Assembly: GCA_021234155.1 (NCBI GenBank)
Contig: JAJEKV010000062.1
Location: forward strand, 8,389,408-8,453,407
Direction: 5' to 3'
Length of the DNA stretch: 64,000 nucleotides
DNA from: Isoetes taiwanensis
Taxonomy: Eukaryota > Streptophyta > Lycopodiopsida > Isoetales > Isoetaceae
A program made the position numbers and the translations under genes. This document shows, one piece after another, positions 11,825 through 22,349 of this stretch (its first letter is position 1; each line of letters opens with the position of its first letter). The notes under the pieces were generated by a model. It did not search any database, was not told the origin of the DNA, and saw nothing but the letters and a program-made list of their open reading frames with translations.

Positions 11825-12741
11825 ATGGAAAATGTTGGCGACTTCATGAGACATAGAAACTGTACAAGCTCCTTCTAGAGGAAAAGGAATTAATGCGAAT
11901 GCATGTGAGTAAGATGTTGGTAGCCTTACAGCAACTAGGGAAGTGAAGGCAAAATAACCATAGATGTATTGAATTTTAAGCAGGTAGGCTTACAGAATGG
12001 TGCTCAAATATATATCTCAACAAAGTACAATTATATATTTCAAACATCTAGCACAATAAAAGGAGATTTCCCTTATATTTTTTGAAGTTTTTTGCATATG
12101 ATTTTCTTATGATTTGATGGATGTATTTGATAAGTTTTAGTATATCTAGAGTGCGCTGCATTCCTGATTGTCAACAAGGGGTTCGTGTCGCTCTGTTTTT
12201 CAATCACGAATGTAGGGTAAAAGGCATTTGTCATAAAGTAGTTGATCTGATCTTATCTAATGGCCTTGATTTCATTCTGCAAGAGTAGAGTAAAATAAGA
12301 AGAGTAAAAACATGCAATTGACAGAATCACATGGAAGAAAAGTCAAGAGAGAATAAAAATGGACTTGTCAGTTTTCTGGATTAGCAAATCAGGTTAAACC
12401 TAGAGTTGGCAATTTTTAGAAAACTATAATGTGTTCCATCTCCTGTGGACGATTTGACTTTGACACGACGAGATACTCCACACTTTATTAGCCAAATTCA
12501 GCATGTGTTACTTAGGTAAACATAAATTCTCTTGCTACTTGTCATTTCTTAGATAGGGATTCATGCCTTCTTTTGAATCCAAAGACCACTTGGGAATTAT
12601 GCTCTCATCAGGAAGATAAGAAGATGGTTGCAGATCTCAAGTATCATGCACATTGCAATATGTGCAAAATGCACAAGAGGATATACTTAGAAGCAAAGGT
12701 GTAGTTTTGGATGGCGTAGTGCTCCAATAGAAAGACTAGTA
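11825..12741. repeat. Dispersed repeat family R, copy R1
   Basis: The segment starts atggaaaatgttggcgactt and ends near gaaagactagtatac. It is collinear with four separated blocks: 26782-27121, 27945-28059, 31318-31660 and 34268-34456. Shared blocks include gaaaggaattaatgcgaatg-like, tttgatggatgtatttgata and atcatgcacattgcaatatg. R1 is compact where the other copy carries an extra 0.8 kb, a LINE and another 2.6 kb. It codes for nothing visible and has no recognised ends; its class is unknown. Confidence 0.75.
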
Positions 12742-13065
12742 TACTAGAGGAGTCAATGTCAGAATCCATATCAAACATCAAAATGAGAAATATGCATTGT
12801 TTTATATGTTAATGACATGTTCATAATAGGGAAGATCACTCCTCTAGTGCCAAGAAGACCTAAGAGCCTTCTGTCATTGCAGACATACATCAAGGAGCTG
12901 TTGGCCAATTTCTATTGAATGCAAATCTGCCATGATCTATATGGGAAAGCTTATCTTTGGGAGTTGGTTACTAGGGGTATACGATGATGATCTCCAATGT
13001 GGTAGAACTTAGAAGCATGTGTAGATCTCCAATCGGATGCCGCGTTCGATCATCCGTAACGGTGC

Positions 13066-13304
13066 TTAAGGGGTGCTCTGAGGCTGGGATTAACTTTGAG
13101 CAGGAATTTTTACGTCCGTTAACAGCTGTTAAATCTTAACCCAACAAAATGTTAGTATGAAGGACAGCTAAATGACACCGTTAACTTAACTGAACCGTTA
13201 TATCCTAACTTAACGACATGTCTTAATGGCACCTGTATGAACCCCAGATAGCTAACAATTTCTAACCTAACGGAGGTTAACCCCTCAGTGTGAAGTGGCC
13301 CTTA
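13066..13304. mobile_element. Candidate Tourist-like MITE
   Basis: TTA occurs at both borders (13066-13068 and 13302-13304). The sequences inside are loosely complementary: left aggggtgctctgaggctggg, right inverted gggccacttcacactgaggg. The inner part has several ccgttaac/gttaacgg-like complementary words. No coding capacity is present. A 3-base TTA duplication with GGG-type ends is typical of PIF/Harbinger MITEs, but the inverted repeats are poor. Confidence 0.4.
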
Positions 13305-13804
13305 GACTCATTTTTATTGTACTGTTAAGAGACAAATGAAGGGAAACTCAAAAGGACATAATAGAATTATTGAATGCGAGGACTGCTTACGCCATCCGTG
13401 AAGATGTCCTCCGGGGCTTAACTCCTTAAAATAATATATCTGGGGAAAAAGAACGATTAGCGTATCAGATCTAAATTCTTCAAATACTTAATTTGATGGG
13501 GAAGAGGTGAAAGAGCAAGATGCTAACGCTGATCTGACTTATTCTTCCAAATCAATCGCTATGCATTCCCAAAAATAATGGAGTTTTTAAGTCTTTCATT
13601 GCAAGGAATTCTTCTATGCAAACTTAACTATGGGCGCACGCAATTAAGAGCTTTATTTGCCACTAAAATTCATATTTTGCAAACCAATTTGTTTCCTTTA
13701 CTTGATAGATATAAAAGAGCTCTCAATTTCCTTTCGATGGTAGTGTAGACCATTCAGTAATGTTATGTTAATTCTTGAGTCAAATCAATTTATATCTTAG
13801 AGGC

Positions 13805-13970
13805 AACATGTAGCATGTCTAGGACATAATTTGAAGAAACAAATCTGCAACATGTAGCATATCTAGGACATAATTTGAAGAAACAGATGTGTATATCTAG
13901 GACATAATTTGAAGAAACAGATCTGCAACATGTAGCATATCTAGGACATAATTTGAAGAAACAGATCTGC
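13805..13970. repeat. 44-bp tandem repeat, four units (one shortened)
   Basis: Units begin aacatgtagcat and end agaaacagatctgc. Full units lie at 13805-13848, 13849-13891 and 13927-13970. A shortened unit (about 13892-13926) lacks the aacatgtagc start. The last unit matches the consensus best. The open frame read through the array is a product of the repeat and is not evidence of a gene. Confidence 0.88.
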
Positions 13971-15007
13971 AAATTGGTGTGTAGATCAAGTACACAAGCA
14001 TGTCAAATTTGAACTTGCTCTCATTTTTGGAAAAAACTAGGAATGTAAACTTACAATACGGTTATAAGTTTGGCACTCGATTTCCTCTCATTATTAATCC
14101 ATCCATCTACCATATGATGGATGGCAACCTAGTTCTACATTCACAAGAATCATTTTTTGAAATACTGGCATGTCGAAGAATCATCTTCTGTGATGGTGTT
14201 AAATAATGCAAAATGTTTCCTCATTCTTTTATTATACTCAAACATGTTCTCTAGTAGAAAACTTATGGCTAGTTAGCAAATTGATGGAATGTAATTTTAA
14301 AACAACGAAAAGCATGAAGATTGAATAACAATTATGCGTCAACTACAAGAAACAAAACTCTACATATGTTCTTGGGTTGTTCCTAGAAGAATTTGGTTTG
14401 GAGTAACCATGCACATTTATTGAGAATGAAAATTGTCGTATATTTGCTCCAAATTTAAATGGAATTGGTTGTACTTGGAACTATTCTTGAGTGGTATATT
14501 TTTCTTCATGGATTTTAGAGAAACCTGTCAAGAAATATAATTGAGGAAATATTGTTAGGAACTTATTCAGGTACATAAATTTTTAAACTGTGTCGAAATG
14601 ATTCTGCCATAGCCCCAACTAACTAAGAGCCAGCTCCAGCAAAAAAACATAGAGCGACATAGATCAAGAACAGATGGTCGAGTAGTAAACCATGTTTGAG
14701 AAGACTACAGCACATACCAGTAGGGAATGAAGCGAACTCCAGGACAACATCGCAAGCAATCTCTAGCTCCAGTAATCTCTGCAACACAAGCGATTTCAAA
14801 AAACCAATGTGAGGGCTCCCATAACTAAACAGAATTGCCCTTCAGAGCTATATCAGGGAGCATGTATGCATCCGGCTACTTCGGCGGAGCAGCTATGGCA
14901 CCGGATAGGTAAGACGATGCTCTGCTGGCAACAGTGGATAATTTTTCAGCTTTTTTTTTCCACTATTGTTTTTCCCACTCAGGAATCTAAAGAATCGAGT
15001 CTTATCG
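13971..15007. other. Unassigned intergenic DNA
   Basis: The short frames at 14000 and 14809 have no recognisable motif. The second runs into the LTR-like repeat at 15008 and is probably fortuitous. Confidence 0.4.
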
Positions 15008-15240
15008 ATCCTGACCGTTGGCCTAAATATATAAGGAGGCACCTCCTTCTTGTCAAACCATTCCGGTTCAACGCCAGTCTTGAGCCTTCTAGGCATCTGT
15101 CTCGTGTTCCTGCTTGCCTTCCGACCATTGTACTCTTGATTCCTGTTCATATATCAGATTCTTTGCTGATCTTGGCATATTTCTTCTGTATTTCTTGCGT
15201 ATTTCCCACGTATTCCCCTTGTTTTTGCGTAGGTTCATGA
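15008..15240 (+). repeat. LTR-like repeat fragment, copy 1
   Basis: This is about 90 percent identical by eye to 21479-21713, from gatcctgaccgttgg to gtaggttcatga. It contains tatataaggaggcacctcc, a good TATA-type promoter context. The upstream part seen in copy 2 is missing here, so this is a truncated copy, probably of an LTR. Confidence 0.65.
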
Positions 15241-17193
15241 ACCTTCCGAATCACTGTGTTCAATGGATAGTCGGCTATATCTCCTCCATTCCGGCGGTTA
15301 CGTGCCAGATCAACTTACTACTTTGAGGCCTTTGATTCCTGCATATATCCCACAGCCATGACTTCGTTAATAAGATGTTCCAGCAATTATCCCACAGGCG
15401 TGGCATCACTTTCCGGATTTTCCAACCATTGGAATTTTATGCTCCTTAAAATATTAATCATGGCATTCCATACCATATTATACGTTTGTGCACTCAACCA
15501 TGATTGTGCATTGAACAACTCTCCTTAATTTGCACCATTCCACATCCTTGACCATTTCACTGCAACCATGACTTATAAGCTGACAACTTAACACTGTTTT
15601 GGCCATCCCGATTTCTGCTTCAAGGTCGAAATAAGCTTAGAGCAGCAAAACCAGCGGCATGGAATGGCCAGCGGCCATCATGGCCCTCGCTCGATTGCTG
15701 CTTCACTCTGACAGCGTCTTCTTCCCCATTCGCTCCTACTTTTAACACAATAAAACAGAAGCACAGCTCCACCGGAGCTCTAAAAATAGAAAGGGGCGTG
15801 CATTCTTATCTATGCCCTAAGAAAATGGCCCCGTACCATTGCAAAAAAAACACATTCTAAAAACCTAAAAAGGAAACATGACCACTAAATGCAAATAAGC
15901 TGCTCTAACCCTGCAAAACATACGGTTTCGCATACTATACATGTCCGAAATCATAGTCCAAACCATGTGAGAGAGCCCCTTTTCCAATACAAAAAAGATT
16001 GGGTAAACTTAATCACCTTTCCACAAAAATTGATCTCCATTCCACTAGTTCTTATTTTCAATGTTTTTTTTTTTAGCACATCAGCCCAACCAAGCCTACA
16101 ACCTTTCTTGCAATTCTAGCATATCCACGTATCACTTCCACATCAGCTAAAAATAATGTGGCATTAAGTTTCACCGTTAGATCTTTCTTCATGCAGATCT
16201 ACGGCCAACAAAATAAAAAAATTGACCCAAAATAGGCACGGAGATAGAAACGGTCATCAAGTAACAACTTTCTGCATCGACGGCCTTGCCCTTTGCTATC
16301 ACCTTCGTTCTTTGTCCACTTCATGCGATCAAATCAAACTCTCCTTGCCCTTTGTTATTGCCTTCGTTCTTTGTCCACTTCGTGCGATCAGACCAAACTC
16401 TAAGCAGGAAGGTCAATTGTTGCTCACTTGGTCTGCATTCCACCCCAAGTTTTTGGGTTTTTCAAAAGTTTTAGAGAGAAGAAAACGCCAGAAGCTAAGG
16501 CGATCTAAAGCCATCTTCCGTATCTGAGCTTTGCATCTAGGCCTAGATTACATAGTAGAGCTGAGAAATTTATGATGGTTGAAGTTTGCCCGGAGCAAGC
16601 GAGGCCGTGTGATTTTGGGCCACGTATAAATATAGGGGCCTAAATCCTCTTCTTTAAATAGCGATCATCGAACAAAATGAAATATGGAGCGGCCTATGGA
16701 GTTTCACTGCCTATATTCAAGCAGCTCATGGCAGATCTGTTGATCATAGCTTCAGGGCAGAGTTATGAAAGAACGTGCGTGGTTTGATCGTGGACCTAAT
16801 TGTTTGCAAACAGGTAACATGCTGCAATTATATACCTACATGTACTTATTGAACTCAAATATGTAATGAGCTGGTGAAGCCTTCTTTCAATATGAAGAAT
16901 CAGTGTAAAGAATTCTGTGATTGTGACTATAATACCTATGGTCCTGTCTATGATGATTCTGATCTTAAGAAAGAATATCTTGTAAGTGTCTATAATTGTA
17001 TAGAAAAAGGCTAGTGTGTAGAAATTTCTTTTGATGTTATTTGCATCTTGACAGGTGGTTTTCCGTGCTAAAATATTTTGAGAAGGTCCCTTTACTTATC
17101 AGGTACATTCTTCCTGCCTTTGCATAGAGCCCCCTTGATTTGCCCCTTTCTGGCTTTCTCTCTCTAGGGTTTACAATCTCTCTCTAGCCCCAA
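15241..17193. other. Intergenic DNA with one tandem duplication
   Basis: Apart from a 59-base duplication at 16284-16401 I see no structured feature. The segment 16070-16210 (cttgcaattctagcatatcc) is similar to about 32645-32715 and to a shorter piece near 26450, so a further dispersed repeat family exists here. The stretch 17090-17193 is pyrimidine-rich (tctctctctagggttt), like plant 5' leader DNA. Confidence 0.4.
16284..16401. repeat. 59-bp tandem duplication
   Basis: Two adjacent copies (16284-16342 and 16343-16401) of a unit starting ccttgccctttg and containing ccttcgttctttgtccactt. They differ at a handful of positions. Confidence 0.85.
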
Positions 17194-17389
17194 AACCCCC
17201 AAACCCCCAAAAGGTGCTCTGACCGCGATTTTGAGTCCCCAAATTGGATTCTGAGCACACCTTTTACAGCCAGAGACCCCTCAAACTTTGGAACCCCCAA
17301 ACCCCCAAAAGGTGCTCTGGCCGCGATTTTGAGTCCCCAAATTGGATTCTGAGCACACTTTTTACAGCCAAAAACCCCTCAAACTTTGG
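17194..17389 (+). repeat. Two 98-bp units upstream of LINE E ORF1
   Basis: The exact unit length is 98 bases (17194-17291, 17292-17389). Both start aacccccaaacccccaaaag and contain cgcgattttgagtccccaaa. Only a few bases differ. Their place 200 bases before the ORF1 start suggests promoter-type 5' UTR repeats of the LINE, as in some animal L1 families. That role is inferred. Confidence 0.8.
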
Positions 17390-17588
17390 AAGTCAGCGCA
17401 CACAATAATGTTGAGCTAGGCTCCAACATTTGCCTGACATCGCCATAGCCCAACCAACCAACTGCCTCTTGGCCTTGCCTAGCCTGGCCACAACCCTGCC
17501 ATAGCGTGCCATAGCCTGCCTAGCCCTGCCGGACCTGACACGCCCCTGCCATAGCCTAAACCTTGCTTGACGTGCTGCACCCCCAGTC

Positions 17589-18980
17589 ATGGCCACAGAA
17601 GATGGGCCAGCCTGGGAAAACCAAAGTGAGGGGCCGCCACGCAAACGGTCCCGATCAGCCATCATGGACAGGGGAGAGTCATCCTCCATAAAGAACGAGG
17701 CTCGGGCTAAGGTTAAGGCCCCCTCAGCGCGGCCAGCCCGACCGGAAGGGATTGATTGCTCAGACCACACAGGAACTCCTGCCTCAACGGAGAATTGGAA
17801 CCATGTCAAAGCGGGCGTGGAGGCTAACAGTGCCCGCATTGAGGCTAACAGTGCCCGCCTAGCTGGCATGGCAGTGGAGATGGAGTCCTCAGCACCCCAT
17901 GTGCTCAGAAGGCAACTCGTGGTCGAGAAGAACCGCATCACAGGCCTGGAGACCCGCACACAGCACGTAGAAGATGGCCTTGGCCTGGCACACTTCGAAC
18001 GGCAACAGGCCAGGCAGGAGTTCGCTGACATGCGGGCCCGCCTAGACTCTGTGTTCATCACTTTGGATACCATGACAAAGGAGAGGGAGCGGGCAATGCG
18101 CGAGACGATGGTCACCGTGTCTCGGCTTCAGTCAGAGGTTGAGGAAGCCACCACCATGGCACGGGAGGCAGGCCGCTTTGCAAGTACAGCCATGCACACG
18201 CCGGTTCTTCTTGAGCACGACGGAAAGCAGCAAGCCCGGCCTCGGGCGCAGGTTGTGGCTCGAGCATGCCCTCGCTACTCAGAGCCTGGAGCTCCAGGGG
18301 TTGCGGGCAGCCTTCCATAGACAGGGCCAAGGTCTCCCTACCGAGGTTCATAGTCACGGTGCGGCGGTAGCGAGCGGGGAGATGGCCAGCGGCGGCGAGG
18401 CCCCCCAAGAGCCGTGCTCCCGACTTCCACCGAGGGCGAGGGCGCGGCTCGGGCCCGATACCCGCAACCCCCGGTATGCACGCCGGCAGCCAGGGACCAT
18501 GCACCTGCTGCCCCGCACTCAAGCCACCCCACGCCATCCCAGCCACCACCACCACCACCCCGGCCACGGGCCCCTCGCCCACCTTTGACCAAGCGGCCCT
18601 TGAGAACTCCAAGAGCTGACGGAGGGGCCACAACCGTAGTCCGAGGCATGCCAGAAGAGGAGGGGGAGAGTCTCGCCCACAACATCCGAACACACATTCT
18701 CGATCGGATGACATTCCCTGGGGCGATTCACATTTCCGAAAGCAGCCCGCCATGGGGCTCGGCCAGAAGTCATAACCGCATTGTCATATTAGCGATTCGC
18801 GGATGATGCGCAGTCGCGTGATGCCATATTGCGCCCGGGCAAGATTTGAAGGGGCGTCCTGTGACGTGGGACGGGACCTCACACCAGCAAGCAGCGGGGC
18901 ACGCAGGGGAGCTTGTCGGGGTCGAGGCATCCGCCACCAAGGAGGTGCCGCGGGATTGGTTCGGGGGTAGGATGCACATT
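17589..18980 (+). pseudogene. LINE E ORF1: coiled coil plus L1 ORF1p-like RNA-binding part
   Basis: The ATG at 17589 opens a 243-codon frame. After a basic N-terminus (RKRSRS, residues about 18-23) it is rich in heptad-like charged helix (about residues 75-210, e.g. HVEDGLGLAHFERQQ, RERAMRETMVTVSRLQSEVE). The coding then shifts frame. Near 18630-18700 it reads VVRGMPEEEGESLAHNIRTH, followed by an SHNRIVILAI segment (18770) and KGRPVTWDG (18850). That order matches the RRM and C-terminal domains of mammalian L1 ORF1p (RGxPE, then a GKPI-type segment). I infer an RNA-binding chaperone for the LINE particle. Several frameshifts make it non-functional. A proline/histidine-rich linker (18480-18590) separates the two parts. 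Confidence 0.65.
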
Positions 18981-19198
18981 TTACGCCAGCACGCTTCTGC
19001 TGCTGGAACCCGCGCCCCAATCGCGGTGAGCGTGGCCCCATACGCTTCTCCTCCTACGGCCCCCTTCTCCCCGCTCCCTCACGACCCGCGCCCCTCGGCC
19101 ACATCGCGCCTCGCTCCATCTACTTCTCTTTCGGCCCTCGCTTCCCGTTCTTCCCGCTGACTTCAGTGCGATACCCTTCTGCTGGCGACAAATAGGAA

Positions 19199-21205
19199 TT
19201 GTGTCTCGGGTGGTCTCATGGAATTCTCGAGGCTTCCCTTGGCGAAGGGGGCAGTCTCAACTCCATGGCAGCCGATATGGATCTCATCTTTCTCATTGAG
19301 ACATGGGAGCATCTTAGGGCACACGAGCTATATGATCTGCTTAGGGTTACCAACATTTCTCGGTCTTCAATACACATGCGGGACGGAGGGGTCATGGTGG
19401 GGTTGCTTGCTACCACTTGGACAACCTTGGCACATTCGGTTACCCTCCGGAAGACGCATTGCACACAATCGGTACTTGTGGGTTCGTGTGCATAATACCG
19501 GTGGCAACCCTTTTTTACGGCTTTGTTATTTCCCTCACGAGAGAGCACCTTCTATCGCAGAGCCACTCCGATGCGGATAGGATGGACCCTTATGTCGATC
19601 TATATGATGATATACAGCAGCACAAGCAGTTGGGTAGGGTCATCCTTCTTGGGGATTTCAATGCACGGGCAGGAGTAGAGCAGCCCATGAGACTTGACCC
19701 CCTCGCTGACGATGTCCTGCAGCTACGTCCCGCGGAGGCAACCGGACACGAGGATTGGATGACGGCCGTGTCACTTTCGCTTTGTGACGATTGCTCACGC
19801 TATGTGGCATTTTTGACTTGATAATTTGTAATAGCACATCCACGGTGGCCTGCCACAAGTGCACCTGCGATTGTGACAATCGTGGGGAGGGTCTAGTGTG
19901 GTGGACTATGTGCTCGTAGTTGCGCAAGATATGCATCTCATCAGTCGTTTCCGGGTGGGCACCGACAGTCGGGATGAGGAGGTCGACTTAGATCACCTCC
20001 CACTTTATTTGGACATGGCTTGGCAAGCCGCGGGAACCCCCCCACTATGCCAGCCCTCGCCATCCCTCGGGCGATTTGATCGGATTATGAGCGGTGAGAG
20101 GACTACTGTAGATGCTCATGGACGCCTCGCCCGACAATTCTGCGGACTCCACATTAGAGCAAAGCAGATGCGGTTGGATCGAGCTATTACGGGATGCGGG
20201 CCGGAGTGCTTTTAGCGGACCCCCTCCGCCGGCGCTCGGGGACAAGCAACATTTTCAAGCAGAACGGTGGTTTGATGCGGAGTGTAAAGAACGCAAGTGC
20301 CAGCTCGGTCACATTCTAGATCTAGGTACCTTGCGAGGGCCACCACATAGTACCGCGCCCATCTGAAGGAGCAAAGGCGCGGTACCTTGCCGTGCATCAG
20401 GGGAGATGTTCGCTACCTGGACACTCATCCTCGAACCTTTTGGCGCAGAGAGTGCTTCAAGGCCAGCCCGGCCCTTCTGAGGGGACATCACACCCGGCGG
20501 TGGGAACAATACTTGCGGCAGCAGCTCTATGACCCATCGGGGCGGCGACGCCCATACCCCCACGGGATGGCCCCCCATTGGTTCTCAGCGGAGGAGGATG
20601 GGCCTGCAACGGCCGGCTAATGGGAAGGCGGCGGACCTCGATGGTATGCAGGGCCGAAGTTACTCAAATGGGCGTGGCAGTCCGCCGGGCCCGATCCTCA
20701 CTACCCATTTCAACGAGCATTGCGGGGAAGGTTTCCCAGACAATGGACCACAAGCGTGGTTGTCCCCATTCACAAGGTGGGGCGACCCACACCGTCCGCC
20801 ACCACTTGGACGATCATGGTCGGTTCAAAGATTTGCCAAACCGTTGGCTGGCATTCTCGAAAGCGCCAGATTGACCGGCCGGGCGAGGCGGCGAGATGTG
20901 CGAGCCCTCACACAAGCAGGCTTTAGACCACGCCACTCAACGATTGACCATATCTTTACACTGCGGGCACTGATTGAAGAAAACCGAAACCATCGGCAGG
21001 ACTTGTATTGCTGCTTTGTGGACTTCGTGAAGGCTTTTGATATGGTCCTCCGGGAAAAGCTATGGGCTAGACTGCATCAACTGGGGCTGCCGCTGCCTGT
21101 GCAGAATGCCATATACAGGCTGTATGAGAGTTGTTTTGGAAGAATGCAGCCGACGGGCCAAGCATCACCAGTAGTATCGGGGTCCGGCAGGGCTGCTGTG
21201 ACGAC
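19199..21205 (+). pseudogene. LINE E ORF2: endonuclease and reverse transcriptase, broken
   Basis: Fragments in different frames follow ORF2 order. First come MDLIFLIETWE (19277), RYLWVRV and CYFP (about 19470-19530). Then come LLGDFNAR (19647) and the endonuclease end VDYVLV...DHLPLYLDMAW (19900-20015). A linker with DLDGMQ (20638) follows. RT has GFRPRHSTIDHIFTLRALIE (20920), LYCCFVDFVKAFDMV (21005, catalytic Asp present) and GVRQGC (21180). The YADD-type motif and everything after it are absent. At least five frame changes are needed. The endonuclease is the APE type, judging by the DFN and DHLP motifs. Confidence 0.75.
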
Positions 21206-21355
21206 CATACGGATATTCGTATCATACGAACATTATACTCCTATGTACAAAAGATGGTCATTACACGGATGCAAAAGGGTAGTTGCACAAGACAGGGTTT
21301 GAACTCGCAACCTTCCAGTTGCGAGTCACACATCCTTGCCAAGTGCGCTACCAAT
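21206..21355 (-). repeat. tRNA-derived SINE-like segment
   Basis: On the minus strand from 21355 the sequence has a good pol III A box (GGTAGCGCACTTGG). About 45 bases later there is a B box (GAGTTCAAACCC). Part of the cloverleaf is discernible: a GCAAC...GTTGC pair encloses the anticodon-like region, but the T arm is weak. Further downstream lies ttgtacataggagtataatg. A short A-rich tail or target duplication was not found. It may also be a decayed tRNA gene. Confidence 0.5.
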
Positions 21356-21720
21356 AGTTGTTGAAGACATTCCTTCACGTCTTCCTCATATGTGGGACTA
21401 TCTCCAGAAGGTCCTAGAATGTTCTAGAACCTAAATGCATGCGCGACACTTGGCGTGATCTCATCCATTGGAGTGGCGCGATCCTGACCGTTGGTCTAGA
21501 TATATAAGGAGGCACCTCCTTCTTGTCAAACCATTCCGGTTCAACGCCAGTCTTGAGCCTTCTAGGCATCTGTCTCGTATTCCTGCTTGCCTTCGGGCTA
21601 TTGTATTCTTGATTCCTGTTCATATATCATATTCTTTGCCGATCTTGGCGTATTTCTTCCATATTTCTTGCGTATTTTCCACGTATTTTCCTTGTTTTCG
21701 AGTAGGTTCATGATAGTTTG
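21356..21720 (+). repeat. LTR-like repeat, copy 2 (longer)
   Basis: It starts tgttgaagacattcc, an LTR-like TG start. It contains the tatataaggaggcacctcc promoter-like block (about 21500) and matches 15008-15240 from 21479 on. A coiled-coil frame with an ATG (21798) follows within 90 bases, the position expected for a gag start. I see no second LTR or primer site. Confidence 0.5.
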
Positions 21721-21797
21721 AACCGGAATCCCTTACCGGTTCTTGTCTGCTCTGATCCTAAACATTTTTTTTGCTCATAGTTGGTGATTTTATATCT

Positions 21798-21971
21798 ATG
21801 GAGGAGGTTCCGACTTTATTACAACAGGTCCAGCAGCTTGTTCAAGTATGCCAGCAGTTGCAGTTGGACAATAAAGAGCTTAAGGAACGTATTGCTTCAC
21901 ATGAAACTCTGGCAGCAAAGCTCGAACATTTTTCATGCTTTGTTGGGTCAATTGTTTCCACTCAGCGATAG
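21798..21971 (+). pseudogene. Coiled-coil fragment, possible gag start
   Basis: From ATG 21798 the frame reads MEEVPTLLQQVQQLVQVCQQ and continues glutamine- and leucine-rich with regular heptads (LQLDNKELKERIASHETLA) to about residue 45. It then runs into antisense sequence of the next feature. It may be the first codons of a retrotransposon Gag downstream of the LTR-like repeat; nothing beyond the coiled coil remains. Confidence 0.4.
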
Positions 21972-22343
21972 TGTCTTTGTCATCTTTAAGTTTAGCAAAA
22001 TATGAATTCAAATCCCGTAGACATGCGAAAAGCTCATCCACATCACTAGTAGCAAAGGATACTTGAATTCAATGTTGACATTGACACCTGTTTTGATGCC
22101 ACTATGCGGTCGCCCTGCAATCTGCTGCAACTGTGCCACCTACACTCGAAGAGAATCTAGTTCTTGTAGCTCAGCAATGCAAGCCTCGGCAGCTGCAAGT
22201 TTCTATCTCATGAGCGAATTATCCTTCTCCAACTCAAAAAGTTTCTCCTTGAGTTCCTCGTCCACAAAGTTAACATTGGCAAAAGCATCAGCCATTGAAA
22301 CTTGTTGCTTTGATGCCACAAAAAGAGACTCTTGATGTTGCAT
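21910..22343 (-). pseudogene. Broken coiled-coil coding remnant
   Basis: From ATG at 22343 a frame reads QESLFVASKQQVSMADAF, then FVDEELKEKLFELEKDNSLM. It has two in-frame TAG codons before continuing LAAAEACIAELQELDSLRV. After a frameshift near 22055 it continues ELFACLRDLNSYFAKLKDD and IAEWKQLTQQSMKNVRALL. The whole is helical and charged. This looks like a retrotransposon Gag-like or structural coiled-coil protein; the family was not identified. Confidence 0.45.
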
Positions 22344-22349
22344 ACAATC

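Larger units (their letters stand above)
17194..21205 (+). mobile_element. Degenerate GC-rich LINE (LINE E), 3'-truncated
   Basis: A non-LTR retrotransposon with a 5' leader carrying 98-bp repeats, ORF1 (from 17589) and ORF2 with endonuclease and RT. It stops inside the RT domain directly after the GVRQGC motif at about 21200, where the SINE-like segment begins. It is much richer in G and C than its surroundings. Its ORF1 relative (LINE D) occurs at 62542. The RT wording (LYCCFVDFVKAFD) differs from the L1-like LINEs B and C, so this is a separate clade. Confidence 0.8.

Noticed and set aside
13790-13972. 60-codon minus-strand frame with repeated NYVLD words
   Set aside because: It is only the translation of the 44-bp tandem array.
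17393-18115. 240-codon minus-strand frame opposite LINE E ORF1
   Set aside because: It is the antisense shadow of the high-GC ORF1. It has no known motifs, and the plus strand carries the family match to LINE D.
18112-18753. 213-codon minus-strand frame
   Set aside because: Same reason: low stop frequency in GC-rich DNA; the plus strand carries the L1 ORF1p-like segments.
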